64,000 nucleotides of DNA from Hyphomicrobiaceae bacterium (GCA_022844275.1 JALHMB010000002.1:186001-250000), one strand, 5' to 3'. Positions 45,200 to 55,223 are shown, counted from the stretch's first letter. Program-made: numbers and translations. The notes: generated from the letters alone by a model not told the origin.

Positions 45200-46195
45200 A
45201 TGGCCGAAAAGCCAACGATCTCGACTGCCAAGTTGAAGCGCCGCACGGTCATCGCCGGGCTTGGCGCGACTGTCGCAATGCCTTGGGTCGCGCGCGCTCA
45301 AGGATCCAACGTCGTCCGCATCGGCGTGCCGACGAAGACCTATTACCCGACCATCATTGCCGAGACGGCGATCCGCCAGAAGCTCTTCGAGAAGGAGGGC
45401 TTGAAGCCGGAGCTGACGATCTACCGCAGCGGTGCCGAAGGCTTCGAGGCACTTGCCGCCGGCGCAGCCGATATTGTCATGAACTCGACCATGAGCGTGG
45501 CCGGTGGCCTCAAGCGCGGCGTCAATGCCCGCTGCGTCGCCAATGCCGCGAACGGCTACTATGGCTGGCAGCTTGTCGTGAAGACGGATTCGCCGATCAC
45601 GAAGGTGGCGGACATCGCAGGCAAGAAAGTCGGTATCACCTCGGCCGGGTCGGGGACGGACATCCTCGCGCTGTGGACCGTCGCCGAGCACAAGATCCAG
45701 TTCACGCGCGTGCCGCTTGGTGGCGGCGGTCTCGTGCCGAACCTGCTGACGGGCAACATCGACGCAACCGTTCTCTACTCGCCGCTCACCTACAAGGTCG
45801 TCGACGAGAAGGTGGCGCGGACCCTCATCGACTACGGCAAGGCCGTCCCTGCCCACTCGACGGGAAGCTGGATCGCCACCGACAAGGTCATCAAGGAGCG
45901 TCCTGACGTCGTCCAGAAGGCGGTCAACGCCCTCTATGGTGGCGTCGGCTTCCTCGTCGACGACAAGAACCGCGACGCGGCCGTGAAACTCGTTGCCGAG
46001 ATCGACGAGATTCCCGAGAAGATTGCGGGCTTCGAACTCGACAACAATCTCAAGCTCATCTCGCGGACCGGCGAATTCAAGCTCGAGTGGGTCGAGCGTG
46101 CGCTCGACAACGCACGCCTGATCGGCATGAAGGAACTGGCTGATCCCAAAGAGGTCTACGTCGAGCAGTTCAAGCCGGTCCCGACCAAGGCCTGA
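45200..46195 (+). CDS. NMT1/SsuA-type ABC transporter substrate-binding protein
   Basis: A 331-residue type II periplasmic binding protein. Its leader, LKRRTVIAGLGATVAMPWVA, has twin Arg followed by a hydrophobic stretch, resembling a Tat signal. The mature part begins NVVRIGVPTKTYYPTI and has GADIVMN-type binding elements (here AAGAADIVMNSTMS). The family carries nitrate, sulfonates, taurine, thiamine precursors and aromatics; the ligand is open. GGAGGAA precedes the ATG. It is the first gene of the plus-strand operon that runs through two permeases, an ATPase, a MetE-core protein and HyuBA. Confidence 0.88.
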   Translation: MAEKPTISTAKLKRRTVIAGLGATVAMPWVARAQGSNVVRIGVPTKTYYPTIIAETAIRQKLFEKEGLKPELTIYRSGAEGFEALAAGAADIVMNSTMSVAGGLKRGVNARCVANAANGYYGWQLVVKTDSPITKVADIAGKKVGITSAGSGTDILALWTVAEHKIQFTRVPLGGGGLVPNLLTGNIDATVLYSPLTYKVVDEKVARTLIDYGKAVPAHSTGSWIATDKVIKERPDVVQKAVNALYGGVGFLVDDKNRDAAVKLVAEIDEIPEKIAGFELDNNLKLISRTGEFKLEWVERALDNARLIGMKELADPKEVYVEQFKPVPTKA

Positions 46196-46284
46196 GACGT
46201 AGTGGCCACTAGGCCGCGAGCCGGCTGTGCGGAGTTTCGCACAGCCGGTGCCGTTCAAAGCCCCCGCGAAATACAGGGTTTGTC

Positions 46285-47037
46285 GTGAAGTACTGGCACA
46301 TCATCCTCATTCGGGCGGCGATCCTGGCCCTTGTGCTCGGGGCATGGGAACTGGCGCCGCGCTGGGGCTTGGTAAACCCCATGCTCCTGCCGCCGCTCAG
46401 CGACGTGCTAGTCACGCTGCAGATTCAGCTCGCGCGCCCGACGGTGCAGGAAGCCATCCTGATCACCGCGCTGGAGGTGATCGTCGCCTTCATCATTGCG
46501 GTGCCGATCGGTGCGGCAGCCGGCGTCGCCATTGCCGAGTTCCCCTATGCGGGCGCCATCTTCAAGCCGATGCTGTTTTATGTCTTCAGCATCCCGAAAT
46601 CGATCTTCCTGCCGATGTTCATTCTCATTTTCGGCATCGGCTTTCAGCAGAAGGTCGCCTATGCCGCGTTCACCACGGCGTTCGTGGTGCTCATGAGCGC
46701 GACGGCGGCGGTCGAGTCGGTCAAATCCGACTACATCCTCGTTGCCCGCTCCTTCGGCGCGACGCCCCTGCAGATTCTGCGGCGCGTCTACGTGCCGAGC
46801 ATGATGCCCGTCCTGCTCGAGACGTTGCGCATCTCCATGATCTTCAATTTCACCGGCGTGATGATCGCGGAGATGTACGCGTCGCGCACCGGCATCGGCC
46901 ACCTGATCTCGAACTGGGGTGAGAACTTCCAGATGCCGCAGCTCTTCGCCGGCGTCATCATGCTCTCGGTGGTCGCCATCGCATTCAACGAAACCGTGCG
47001 CTACCTGGAGGCCCGATGCAGTACGTGGCGGACTTGA
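46285..47037 (+). CDS. ABC transporter permease (SsuC/TauC type)
   Basis: A 250-residue permease with about six hydrophobic segments. The conserved cytoplasmic loop reads RSFGATPLQILRRVYVPSMMP, the EAA coupling motif for the ATPase. The probable start is the GTG at 46285. The gene end overlaps the ATPase gene by 22 bases. It pairs with the second permease two genes downstream. Confidence 0.88.
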   Translation: MKYWHIILIRAAILALVLGAWELAPRWGLVNPMLLPPLSDVLVTLQIQLARPTVQEAILITALEVIVAFIIAVPIGAAAGVAIAEFPYAGAIFKPMLFYVFSIPKSIFLPMFILIFGIGFQQKVAYAAFTTAFVVLMSATAAVESVKSDYILVARSFGATPLQILRRVYVPSMMPVLLETLRISMIFNFTGVMIAEMYASRTGIGHLISNWGENFQMPQLFAGVIMLSVVAIAFNETVRYLEARCSTWRT

Positions 47038-47816
47038 ACGCAGCCAAGACAACCGGTGCCGCGATCGAGATCGATCGCGTGAGCCACGTGTATGCCGGTC
47101 CGGAGGGCGGCGTCCCGGCGCTCAGCAACGTCTCGATGAAAGTCGGTGCAGGGCGCTTCATCGTCATTGTCGGGCCGAGCGGCTGCGGCAAGACTTCGCT
47201 GCTCATGATGATGGCGGGTCTGCGCGATCACACCGAGGGCCGTATCGACGTCCACGGCGCGCCGATGCCGAAGCCCGATCCGGAGCGCGTCGGCGTCATC
47301 TTCCAGGAGGCGAGCCTCTTTCCCTGGCTCACGACCTTCGACAACATCGAGTTTCCCCTGAGCCTGCGCGGCATGTCCAAGGACGAACGTCGCCGCAAGT
47401 CCCAGCCCATGCTTCAGCTCGTTGGCCTCACCGGGTTCGGCGAGCGCTACCCGCATGAGCTTTCGGGCGGCATGAAGCAGCGCGTCTCGATCGCCCGTGG
47501 CCTCGTGCAGGACCCGCCGGTGCTCCTCATGGACGAGCCCTTCGCCGCGCTCGACGAGCAGACGCGCATGACCATGGGGCATGAGCTGCTGCGCATCTGG
47601 GAGACGACCAACAAGACCGTTGTATTCATTACGCACAGCCTGACCGAAGCCGTCTATCTCGCCGACGAGGTCTACGTGATGTCGCCGCGTCCCGGACGCA
47701 TGATCGATCACATCATGGTCGACCTGCCGCGCCCGCGCACGTACGAGATGATGGCGACGGATACCTTCGGCCGCATGCGGGATCGCATCTGGCAGCAGAT
47801 CCGCAAGTCCCACTGA
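47016..47816 (+). CDS. ABC transporter ATP-binding protein (SsuB/NrtD type)
   Basis: A 266-residue ATPase. Walker [20 protein letters not shown], the Q-loop [11 protein letters not shown], signature [16 protein letters not shown] and Walker [16 protein letters not shown] are intact, and the H-loop [14 protein letters not shown] follows. It energises the two adjacent permeases. Permease genes overlap it upstream and follow 7 bases downstream. Confidence 0.93.
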   Translation: MQYVADLNAAKTTGAAIEIDRVSHVYAGPEGGVPALSNVSMKVGAGRFIVIVGPSGCGKTSLLMMMAGLRDHTEGRIDVHGAPMPKPDPERVGVIFQEASLFPWLTTFDNIEFPLSLRGMSKDERRRKSQPMLQLVGLTGFGERYPHELSGGMKQRVSIARGLVQDPPVLLMDEPFAALDEQTRMTMGHELLRIWETTNKTVVFITHSLTEAVYLADEVYVMSPRPGRMIDHIMVDLPRPRTYEMMATDTFGRMRDRIWQQIRKSH

Positions 47817-47823
47817 GGTCACG

Positions 47824-48639
47824 ATGCGACGTCCCGATCCAAAGATCGTCCGCTGGGGTATCCTGATCGCGCTGCTCGTCGCATGGGAGGTGGTGCCGCT
47901 GACGGGCCTGCTGCCGGAGCTCTTTCTGCCGCGCCTTTCGAAGACGCTCAACGTGCTCTGGATCGATCTCGACAAGTACTGGAACGCGCTGCTGGTGACG
48001 CTTTACGAGGTCGTTCTCGCGATGGTGATTGCTTGCGGATTTGGCATCCTCGCGGGCACCACCATCGGCGGCATTGCGGTGCTGCGCGACCTGCTGCTGC
48101 CGGTATTCTCGAGCCTTTATGCCATCCCGATCGTCATTCTCTATCCGATCTTCACCGCATGGTTCGGCATCGGCTCGGAATCCAAGATCATGTTTGCGGG
48201 CATCTACGGCTTCTTCCCCGTCATGCTGTCGACGGCAGCCGGCATCCGCACGATCGATCCGCAGTTTCTCCTTGCCGCCCGCAGCATGGGCGCAACCGTC
48301 TTTCAACAGATCACCAAGGTCATCATCCCGGCATCGCTGCCAACTGTTTTCGGCGGTTTGCGTATCGGCGGTGCCCTCGCGATCATCGGCGTCGTGGTTG
48401 CCGAGATGCTGACCGCGTCCGCCGGCATCGGCTACCTCGTGACGCTGAACCGCACGATCCTGGACAGCCCGCGCGTTTTCGCCGGCATTCTTTGCATCCT
48501 CGTGCTGTCGGTCGCCTATGACATCATTGCGCGGCGGCTGGAGCGGCGCATGGTAGTCTGGCAGTCGGCCGGTCGGCGCCAGCAGCAGACATCGCCACGT
48601 CCGGTAAGCCAGGGCGCGCCGGCGCCGGCAGCAGCATGA
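47824..48639 (+). CDS. ABC transporter permease (SsuC/TauC type), second
   Basis: A 271-residue permease with about six hydrophobic segments and the coupling loop RSMGATVFQQITKVIIPASLP. Two non-identical permeases with one ATPase suggest a heterodimeric channel. Its stop overlaps an ATG (48636) that is one possible start of the next gene. A long Gln/Ala/Pro-rich tail follows the last membrane segment. Confidence 0.88.
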   Translation: MRRPDPKIVRWGILIALLVAWEVVPLTGLLPELFLPRLSKTLNVLWIDLDKYWNALLVTLYEVVLAMVIACGFGILAGTTIGGIAVLRDLLLPVFSSLYAIPIVILYPIFTAWFGIGSESKIMFAGIYGFFPVMLSTAAGIRTIDPQFLLAARSMGATVFQQITKVIIPASLPTVFGGLRIGGALAIIGVVVAEMLTASAGIGYLVTLNRTILDSPRVFAGILCILVLSVAYDIIARRLERRMVVWQSAGRRQQQTSPRPVSQGAPAPAAA

Positions 48640-48671
48640 GCAATCTCGAGACCTCGGACGGAGTACACGCA

Positions 48672-49706
48672 ATGACCAACAAGATCCTGCCAACGACCGT
48701 CGTCGGCAGCTACCCGCAGCCCGATTGGCTCGTGAACCGCGAGATGCTCTCGAAGCAGGTACCCCGCGTGCGCCTGAACATCTGGCGTATTCCCGAGGCG
48801 CAGCTCGAGCAGGCGCAGGACGACGCGACCATCCTCGCCATCCGCGACATGGAGCGCGCCGGCATCGACATCATCACCGACGGCGAAGCGCGCCGTGAAA
48901 GCTACTCGAACCGCTTTGCGACCGCGCTCGAAGGCATCGACGCGAGTGAGGCCGGCGAGGTCATCGCGCGCACCGGCAACGCCCGCACGCCTGTGCCTCG
49001 CGTCGTCGGCAAGATCCGCCGGAGGGGGCCCGTGGAAGTGCGCGACATGGAGTTCCTGCGCCGCAATACGGACAGGCTTGCGAAGATCACGCTCCCTGGC
49101 CCCTTCACGATGAGCCAGCAGGCAAAGAACGAGTTCTACAAGGATGCCGACGAGATGGTCATGGACTACGCCGCCGCGGTGAACGCGGAGGCCCATGATC
49201 TCGTAAAGGCCGGCGCCGACGTCATCCAGCTCGACGAGCCCTGGCTGCGCAATGATCCGGATGCAGCCAAGCGCATCGCGATCAAGGCTATCAACCGCGC
49301 CCTCGAAGGCATCAAGGTGCCGACTGTGATACATCTTTGCTTCGGCTACGCGGCTGTCGTGCCGGGCTCTACGAAGCCGGTCGGCTATTCTTTCCTGCCG
49401 GAGCTTGCCGATACGGTCGCGGAGACGATCTCAATCGAAGCCGCCCAGCCGAAGCTCGATCTCGGCATTCTCAAGGAGCTGGCGCCGAAGAAGGTCATGC
49501 TCGGCGTTCTCGACCTTGGCGACAAGACCGCCGAGACGCCGGAGATCGTCGCGGATCGCATCCGCGCGGGTCTCAAGTTCCTGCCCGCCGACAAGCTGGT
49601 GCCGGCGCCCGATTGCGGCATGAAGTACATGCCGCGCGAGCTGGCCTTCGCGAAGCTCAAGGCCATGGTCGACGGCGCCGCGATCGTACGCAAAGAGCTG
49701 TCGTAA
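48672..49706 (+). CDS. MetE C-terminal-domain (core-MetE) zinc methyltransferase
   Basis: A 344-residue single-domain relative of the catalytic half of cobalamin-independent methionine synthase. It begins LPTTVVGSYPQPDWL and keeps all four zinc ligands of MetE: His221 and Cys223 in VIHLCFGY, Glu256 in ISIEAAQPKLDL and Cys315 in APDCGMKY. IQLDEPWLRND is also conserved. It lacks the MetE N-terminal half, so methyltetrahydrofolate use is uncertain; core-MetE proteins use other methyl donors or partners. A GGAG lies 10 bases before the ATG at 48672; an ATG at 48636 overlaps the permease stop. The thiol or methylated substrate may be the compound imported by the upstream ABC genes. Confidence 0.85.
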   Translation: MTNKILPTTVVGSYPQPDWLVNREMLSKQVPRVRLNIWRIPEAQLEQAQDDATILAIRDMERAGIDIITDGEARRESYSNRFATALEGIDASEAGEVIARTGNARTPVPRVVGKIRRRGPVEVRDMEFLRRNTDRLAKITLPGPFTMSQQAKNEFYKDADEMVMDYAAAVNAEAHDLVKAGADVIQLDEPWLRNDPDAAKRIAIKAINRALEGIKVPTVIHLCFGYAAVVPGSTKPVGYSFLPELADTVAETISIEAAQPKLDLGILKELAPKKVMLGVLDLGDKTAETPEIVADRIRAGLKFLPADKLVPAPDCGMKYMPRELAFAKLKAMVDGAAIVRKELS

Positions 49707-49886
49707 AGCCGACGTCTCCTGTTGCCGCTTTCTCTTGCGGCTCCGAGCCAACAAATCTGGCAGTGCGCGTCTCTGCCAGAACTTGGTGAGGGGTGCCGTA
49801 TGCACGCGCGATGATTGACCCCGTCAGTGTATGGCGCCATCGTGGCTGGGCGTCACTTGGTGCGCGCAAATGCTGAGCAGGGGTTC

Positions 49887-51908
49887 ATGAAGGAAATCGG
49901 ACGACTCGAGCTGATCCGTGAATCCCTTGTGGCCGTCGTCAATGAGATGCGGGCCAATGTGATCCGCAGCTCCTACTCCTCCATCATCTACGAAGGGCAC
50001 GACTTCTCCTGTGCCCTCGTCATGGCGGACGGTCGTCTTGTTGCGCAGGGCGATGCCGACAATCCCATCCACATCTTCGCCGTGCCCTATTCGACGGCCG
50101 AGGTCGCGAAGACCTTTGCCGGCGACATCCATCCGGGCGACATCTTCCTGCACAATGATCCCTATACGGGCGGGACACATCTCAACGACGTGCTGATGCT
50201 CTATCCGGTCTTTCACGAGGGCCGGCTCGCGCTCTTCACGGCGACGCGCTGCCACTGGGGCGATGTGGGCGGCATGACGCCCGGCTCACTCTCCGGTCGT
50301 GTCACGGAAGTCTATCAGGAAGGCCTCCGTATCGTGCCGACGCGCATCTGTGAGCGCGGGCGCATGAACGAGGCCTTCATCAATCTGCTGCTCGACAATA
50401 TGCGCATCCGCGAGGAGCGTCGCGGTGACTTCAACACGATGCTCGGCGCCTCGCGAAAAGCCGCCGAGCACATCGGCCGCCTCTTCAAGCGCTTCGGTGG
50501 GCACGCCTTCCTCGATTCCATCGAGGAGTTGATCGCCCGCTCCGAGCGCCTGATGAGGGCGCGCATCAGCGACATTCCCGACGGCGTATACCAGGCGGAA
50601 GGCTACCTCGATAGCAACGGCCACAGCCCGGAGCCGCTGGTCGGCCGTCTCAAGCTGACGGTTACAGGCGATCGCATGATCGCGGACTTCACCGGCAGCA
50701 GCCCGCAGACGGGCGGCCCGACCAATGTCGGTCCGGCCATGGCGCTCAATGCCGTCGCGAGTGTGGTGAAGTCGTATCTCGACCCGCAGACGCCGGTGAA
50801 CCACGGATCGTTCAATCCGCTGCAGGTGATCAATCCGCCGGGCAGCTTCCTCAATGCGACGCTGCCCGCGCCGTGCGGCGGCATGGTGGAGTGCCGCGCG
50901 ATCATGGTGGCGCTGATGGTCTCCGCTCTCGGCCAGGCCCTTCCCGAGCGGCTGATCGGTGATCTCAAGGGTGGCGCCAATCACGTCTACATGTCCGGCC
51001 CGCGTCCGAGCGGTGATGGCAGCAAGGCCGGCCTCTTCCTGCTCTACGAGTATCCGGCCGGCGGCACGGGCGCGACGAGGAGCAACGACGGCAACCACGT
51101 CGTGCGCGCCTTTCCCGAAGGGGACTTCAATACGGTGCAGGCCGCCGAGATCGTCGAGATGCAGTGCCCCGTTCGCGTCGAGCACTATGGTATCCGCGAG
51201 GGTTCATGCGGTGACGGCATGTTCCGCGGCGGTTGCGGCATGCGCCGCGACATCCGTATTCTCGCCGACGAAGCGAGCCTCTCCGTGCTGGCCGATCATG
51301 CAATCATTCCGCCATTCGGCGTCGCCGGCGGGCACAGTGGCGCGCTCAACAGTTTTGTCGTTCTGCGGGATGGCGAAGTGATCGCACCATCGCCGATCGC
51401 GGGGAAAGTCGGCGGATTCAAGCTGCAGAAGGGCGACATCGTGCGTATGGAGTCGGCTGGCGGAGGCGGTTATGGCGATCCGCTCGATCGCGATCCCGCG
51501 CGCGTCGCTCACGATGTCCTTCTTGGCTACGTGAGCGCCGAGGATGCCTTGAAGCGCTATGGCGTGGCCTTCGCTTCGAGTGGAGAGGTTGACGCGCCTG
51601 CGACTTCCGACGCGCGCGCACGTTTGCGCAAAGCGCGCCTCGAACTCGCGATCAACTCTGCCGACGCTGATACGTACGATGGCGCGCGCCGGCGCATGGA
51701 GGTGCCGCGTGCGATTGCGGATCGCCTCGGGTTAGCCGACGGCGACCTCATGGAACTTGCGACGGCTACGAGCGGATCGGCGCTGCGAGGGTGGGTGCGC
51801 ATTGCCGAGGGCGGTGAGAATGTATCGCTCGGCCCGACGGGACGCGCCGTTCTGGGCGTGAAGGCCGGTGACACCGTCGAAGTCCGCGCCGCGAGGTCTG
51901 CGACGTGA
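49887..51908 (+). CDS. hyuB: Hydantoinase B / oxoprolinase beta-subunit family protein
   Basis: A 673-residue HyuB-family subunit. It begins LIRESLVAVVNEMRANVIRSS and has the signature regions IHPGDIFLHNDPYTGGTHL, LSGRVTEVYQEGLRI and GAGGYGDPLDRDPARV-like SAGGGGYGDPLDRDPARVAHD. In characterised members the A and B subunits together do ATP-dependent ring opening (N-methylhydantoinase, 5-oxoprolinase, caprolactamase) or carboxylation (acetone/acetophenone). Substrate unknown here. AGGGG precedes the ATG at 49887, 180 bases after the MetE-core gene. Its stop overlaps the hyuA start (GTGA). Confidence 0.92.
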   Translation: MKEIGRLELIRESLVAVVNEMRANVIRSSYSSIIYEGHDFSCALVMADGRLVAQGDADNPIHIFAVPYSTAEVAKTFAGDIHPGDIFLHNDPYTGGTHLNDVLMLYPVFHEGRLALFTATRCHWGDVGGMTPGSLSGRVTEVYQEGLRIVPTRICERGRMNEAFINLLLDNMRIREERRGDFNTMLGASRKAAEHIGRLFKRFGGHAFLDSIEELIARSERLMRARISDIPDGVYQAEGYLDSNGHSPEPLVGRLKLTVTGDRMIADFTGSSPQTGGPTNVGPAMALNAVASVVKSYLDPQTPVNHGSFNPLQVINPPGSFLNATLPAPCGGMVECRAIMVALMVSALGQALPERLIGDLKGGANHVYMSGPRPSGDGSKAGLFLLYEYPAGGTGATRSNDGNHVVRAFPEGDFNTVQAAEIVEMQCPVRVEHYGIREGSCGDGMFRGGCGMRRDIRILADEASLSVLADHAIIPPFGVAGGHSGALNSFVVLRDGEVIAPSPIAGKVGGFKLQKGDIVRMESAGGGGYGDPLDRDPARVAHDVLLGYVSAEDALKRYGVAFASSGEVDAPATSDARARLRKARLELAINSADADTYDGARRRMEVPRAIADRLGLADGDLMELATATSGSALRGWVRIAEGGENVSLGPTGRAVLGVKAGDTVEVRAARSAT

Positions 51909-53941
51909 CAACGACCCCGCGCTACATCATCGGCATCGACGTCGGCGGTACGTTCACCGATCTGCTTGCTTTCGACACGGCGACTGACCAGCTGCTCTCG
52001 GCCAAGGTCCCATCGCTGCCGGGTGCACAATGGCAGGGTGTCCTCGGCGCACTTGCCGAGCTCGAGATACCATTCGAGGCCATCCGCGCCTTCGTTCACG
52101 GCACCACGATCGCGACCAATGCCCTGCTCGAGCGGAAGGGTGCACGCACGGCGCTCGTCACGACGAAGGGTTTTCGTGATGTCATCGAGATCGGCAAAGG
52201 ACGGCGGCTGACCGGCGGCATCTTCGACACCACATGGCAGCGTGAACCGCCGCTCGTCCCGCGCGATCGTCGCTTTGAGATCGACGAGCGGACAACTGCC
52301 GATGGTAGCGTCCTTAAGGAAGTTGCGCTGGCGGACATCGAGCAACTCGCGCAACTGCTTCGCGACCAGGACATTGAAACCATCGCGGTCGCGTTCCTCA
52401 ACAGCTACGTCAATGCCACCAACGAGCAGGCGGTTGTGGCGGCGCTCGGCGCGCGTCTTCAGGGCATTCCCATCACGCAGTCGGCGCGTCTCATTCCCGA
52501 GCGCGGTGAGTTTGAGCGCACGTCGACCGCCGTGCTGAATGCCTATCTGGCGCCGGTCGTCAGGAAGTATCTGCGCACGCTCGCCGGCGTACTCTCCGAG
52601 CGCGGCATCCGCGCGCCGGTCAACATCATGGGCTCGAATGGCGGCGCGATGACGCTCGATATCGCCGCCGAACAGTGCGTCGCGACATTCCTTTCGGGAC
52701 CCGTCGGCGGGGTTGGGGGTGCGATTCGCGTCTCCGAGCAGGCTGACATTCGCGACGTCATCACGTTCGACATGGGCGGTACGAGCACCGACGTGGCACT
52801 CGTCAAGAATCTCATGCCGCGCATGTCGCACGACAACCAGATCGACGCGTATCCGCTCCGCTATCCCCAGCTCGACATTCACACCATCGGCGCGGGAGGT
52901 GGCTCGATCGTCTGGATCGGCGCGGATCAGACACTGCAGATCGGGCCGCGCAGTGCCGGCGCCTTGCCCGGACCCGCGTGCTACGGCCGCGGTGGCACCG
53001 AGCCGACGATTTCCGATGCAAACCTGCTACTCGGGCGCCTCTCATCCGACCGTGCGCTCGCAGGCGGCCTACAACTCGATCTTGCGGCCGCGCGCGCCGC
53101 CTTTGATACGTTGGCGACGGCCGCAGGCACCGATGACCTGAGCGCGCTCGCCAATGCTGCGATTGCCGTCGCGGTCGCGAAGATGGCCGGCGCCGTGCGC
53201 GAAGTTTCCGTCCACCGCGGCTTCGACCCTCGCGACTTCGCTCTCGTCGCCTTCGGTGGCGCCGGCCCGATGCACGGCTTCCTCGTCGCCGAAGAGCTCG
53301 GCATGGCGCGCGTGATCGTGCCGCGCTATCCGGGGCACCTCTCGGCGCTCGGCCAGATGGTGGCCGACGCCCGGCGCGATTTCGTCAAGGCTTGGGGCGG
53401 TCGTCTCTCGACCGTTGCGCTCGATGACCTGCGCGCCGAGGCCGAAACTTTACGGCGCGAGGGAGAAGCGCAACTCACGGCAGACGGCATTGCCGTCGCG
53501 CGCCATCGCCACGAGTTCGTGCTCGACATGCGCTATGCGGGGCAGTCCTTCACATTGCCTGTGGCGTGGCGTCCCGCCGATCCGGATTTCACCGCGCTCC
53601 GTCAGAGCTTCGATGCGGCGCATGAGGAGACGTTCGGCTACGCCGATCGCACCAACGAGGCGGAGATCGTCAACATCCGCCTGGTGTCGATCGGTGAAGT
53701 CGACAAGCCGGCGCTGAATTTTGCGCCTGATGCGCAAAGTGCGCCGACGCCGCGCCGTCGCAAGGTCTGGTTCGGCGGTTGGACAGATACGGCCATCTAC
53801 GATCGTGCGGATCTGCCGGTCGGATTCGTGTTTTCAGGCCCTGCCATCATCGAGGAAGCCGGCGGGACGTCGATCGTCCCACCGGGCTGGACAGTGCGCG
53901 TACACGAAAGCGGCGCCATGATCGGCGAATTGCCCGAGTAA
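51905..53941 (+). CDS. hyuA: Hydantoinase A / oxoprolinase alpha-subunit family protein
   Basis: A 678-residue ASKHA-fold ATPase subunit. It starts IIGIDVGGTFTDLLAFD, the phosphate-1 motif of the family, followed by VHGTTIATNALLERKGARTAL and ITFDMGGTSTDVALVKN (phosphate-2), then GAGGGSIVWIG and a C-terminal RIVVPRYPGHLSALGQ-like segment. It phosphorylates the substrate so that the B subunit can complete the reaction. GTG at 51905 overlaps the hyuB stop, so translation is coupled. It ends the operon that began at 45200. Confidence 0.93.
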   Translation: MTTTPRYIIGIDVGGTFTDLLAFDTATDQLLSAKVPSLPGAQWQGVLGALAELEIPFEAIRAFVHGTTIATNALLERKGARTALVTTKGFRDVIEIGKGRRLTGGIFDTTWQREPPLVPRDRRFEIDERTTADGSVLKEVALADIEQLAQLLRDQDIETIAVAFLNSYVNATNEQAVVAALGARLQGIPITQSARLIPERGEFERTSTAVLNAYLAPVVRKYLRTLAGVLSERGIRAPVNIMGSNGGAMTLDIAAEQCVATFLSGPVGGVGGAIRVSEQADIRDVITFDMGGTSTDVALVKNLMPRMSHDNQIDAYPLRYPQLDIHTIGAGGGSIVWIGADQTLQIGPRSAGALPGPACYGRGGTEPTISDANLLLGRLSSDRALAGGLQLDLAAARAAFDTLATAAGTDDLSALANAAIAVAVAKMAGAVREVSVHRGFDPRDFALVAFGGAGPMHGFLVAEELGMARVIVPRYPGHLSALGQMVADARRDFVKAWGGRLSTVALDDLRAEAETLRREGEAQLTADGIAVARHRHEFVLDMRYAGQSFTLPVAWRPADPDFTALRQSFDAAHEETFGYADRTNEAEIVNIRLVSIGEVDKPALNFAPDAQSAPTPRRRKVWFGGWTDTAIYDRADLPVGFVFSGPAIIEEAGGTSIVPPGWTVRVHESGAMIGELPE

Positions 53942-53957
53942 TCTGCCTTCGAGCGGC

Positions 53958-54281
53958 TTACTGCGCCGGAGACAGCCGGGTCGGAACGATGCGCTGGACG
54001 TGGATCTTGGAGCGGTCGATCAACTCCGTGACCTGAGGCGCGATGACATTCTTCCAGTGGTCGGTCTCGTACACCGCCTTGTACAACCGCTCGCGCTCCG
54101 CTTCGCTCTCGAACCTGCGTGTCCAGACGTACACGCTTTCGTCGGTCTCGCCGCGATAGCTGCCGGTGATCACCGCGCCTTGGGCCACCTGGAAGGGGAT
54201 GATCTGCTCTTCCATGAACTTCAGCCAGGCCTCCATCTTGCCGGGGCGGACCGTGTATTGCCTGAGCTCATAGAAAGCCAT
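53958..54281 (-). CDS. NIPSNAP family protein
   Basis: A 107-residue dimeric alpha/beta-barrel type protein. MAFYELRQYTVRPGKMEAWL is the classic NIPSNAP opening, followed by SVYVWTRRFESEAERERLY and a C-terminal strand. Members are small and often sit near catabolic genes; their role is unknown. GAGG precedes the ATG at 54281. It converges on hyuA with only 16 bases between stops. Confidence 0.85.
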   Translation of the reverse strand: MAFYELRQYTVRPGKMEAWLKFMEEQIIPFQVAQGAVITGSYRGETDESVYVWTRRFESEAERERLYKAVYETDHWKNVIAPQVTELIDRSKIHVQRIVPTRLSPAQ

Positions 54282-54477
54282 GTCGCGAACCTCTTCGACT
54301 GTCAGGGGATGCAAGTGGTGAGGAAAACGTTGGACGCGTCAGCGTCGCACAATCGATTTTCACTCGTGCGATGAACCGGCGCAAGTCGTGATTGCTGCAG
54401 AGCACCCCGCCGATAAGTCCGCGCCGCGTCGTTCCGGTCCGAACGCGAAGCCTCGTCGAAATGAAAAGCGCAAGCTC

Positions 54478-54795
54478 TCAGCCCGCGAGACCGAGAAACT
54501 CCTGAATAGTTTCCAGAGCCTTGGTTGCATCCTGCCTGTCTCTCGCGGAGAGGACCCAGCGGTCACCCTCTCCCAGGAGCAGCATGGTCGTATACATCTC
54601 GGCCTTGGATGCTGGATCAACATCGGCGTTGACCTTGACCTGCTTGACCGATGAGAGAGGCCGCTCGACGGGCTTCCTCGCCCAAAATAGCAGCTTGCGC
54701 TGCAGGGTCGCCTTGCCGGCGACTTTATCGAGCGCGACCGTCGTTGATCCGGCGCGCAACGCCAATTGCTGTGGTCCGCGTTCAATCGTGATCAT
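54478..54795 (-). CDS. Hypothetical protein
   Basis: A 105-residue protein without a recognised domain. It has an alternating hydrophobic/polar pattern (MITIERGPQQLALRAGSTTV, then ATLQRKLLFWARKPVERPLS) suggesting a beta-rich, PH- or barrel-like fold, and ends in a helix, ATKALETIQEFLG. GGGGAGG lies 8 bases before the ATG, supporting real translation. Overlapping frames on the plus strand lack both a ribosome site and such composition. Confidence 0.6.
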   Translation of the reverse strand: MITIERGPQQLALRAGSTTVALDKVAGKATLQRKLLFWARKPVERPLSSVKQVKVNADVDPASKAEMYTTMLLLGEGDRWVLSARDRQDATKALETIQEFLGLAG

Positions 54796-55223
54796 CGGGG
54801 CTGCCTCCCCGTTGTGGGCCTAGATCCTTTCATGCCGCTCGGTTGCGCTTGCGGTCGCCGCTGGCAATCAGTCGTAACGATAGGTGGTCGCCATCGCCGA
54901 GCCGTATCCCGCTCCCAGGCGCACGTCCGTAGCTACGTCATCAATCGATTTCACAATGGTTGGAGCTTATCCCGATGCTCCGTCGGCGCAAGCGCTTTGC
55001 GGTTGCGCATTTGGCACCTGATCGCGTTTTCCTCGTGGTTCAAGGTGCGCATCGCGGACTAAGAATATGATTTCATTGGATCCGCACATAGGCGCCATTT
55101 GTCTATCGGCGTTTGCGGTCGGCCGACAGGCAGGATACCGTTACATGGTCGAAGGGCTACTTGGAAAATGTCGCCCAATAACGGCCAGCGCATCGCACGC
55201 CGGCCTCGCACCGGGAGGATGCA
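54796..55223. other. Intergenic region ahead of the TctCBA operon, no recognised gene
   Basis: This 428-base gap lies between a minus-strand hypothetical gene and the tripartite transporter genes, so both promoters should be here. The open frames within it are short and without domain similarity. No strong hairpin, RNA or repeat was seen. Confidence 0.5.

Noticed and set aside
54388-54654. Plus-strand frame overlapping the minus-strand hypothetical gene
   Set aside because: It lacks a ribosome site, and the minus-strand gene has a strong one and protein-like composition.
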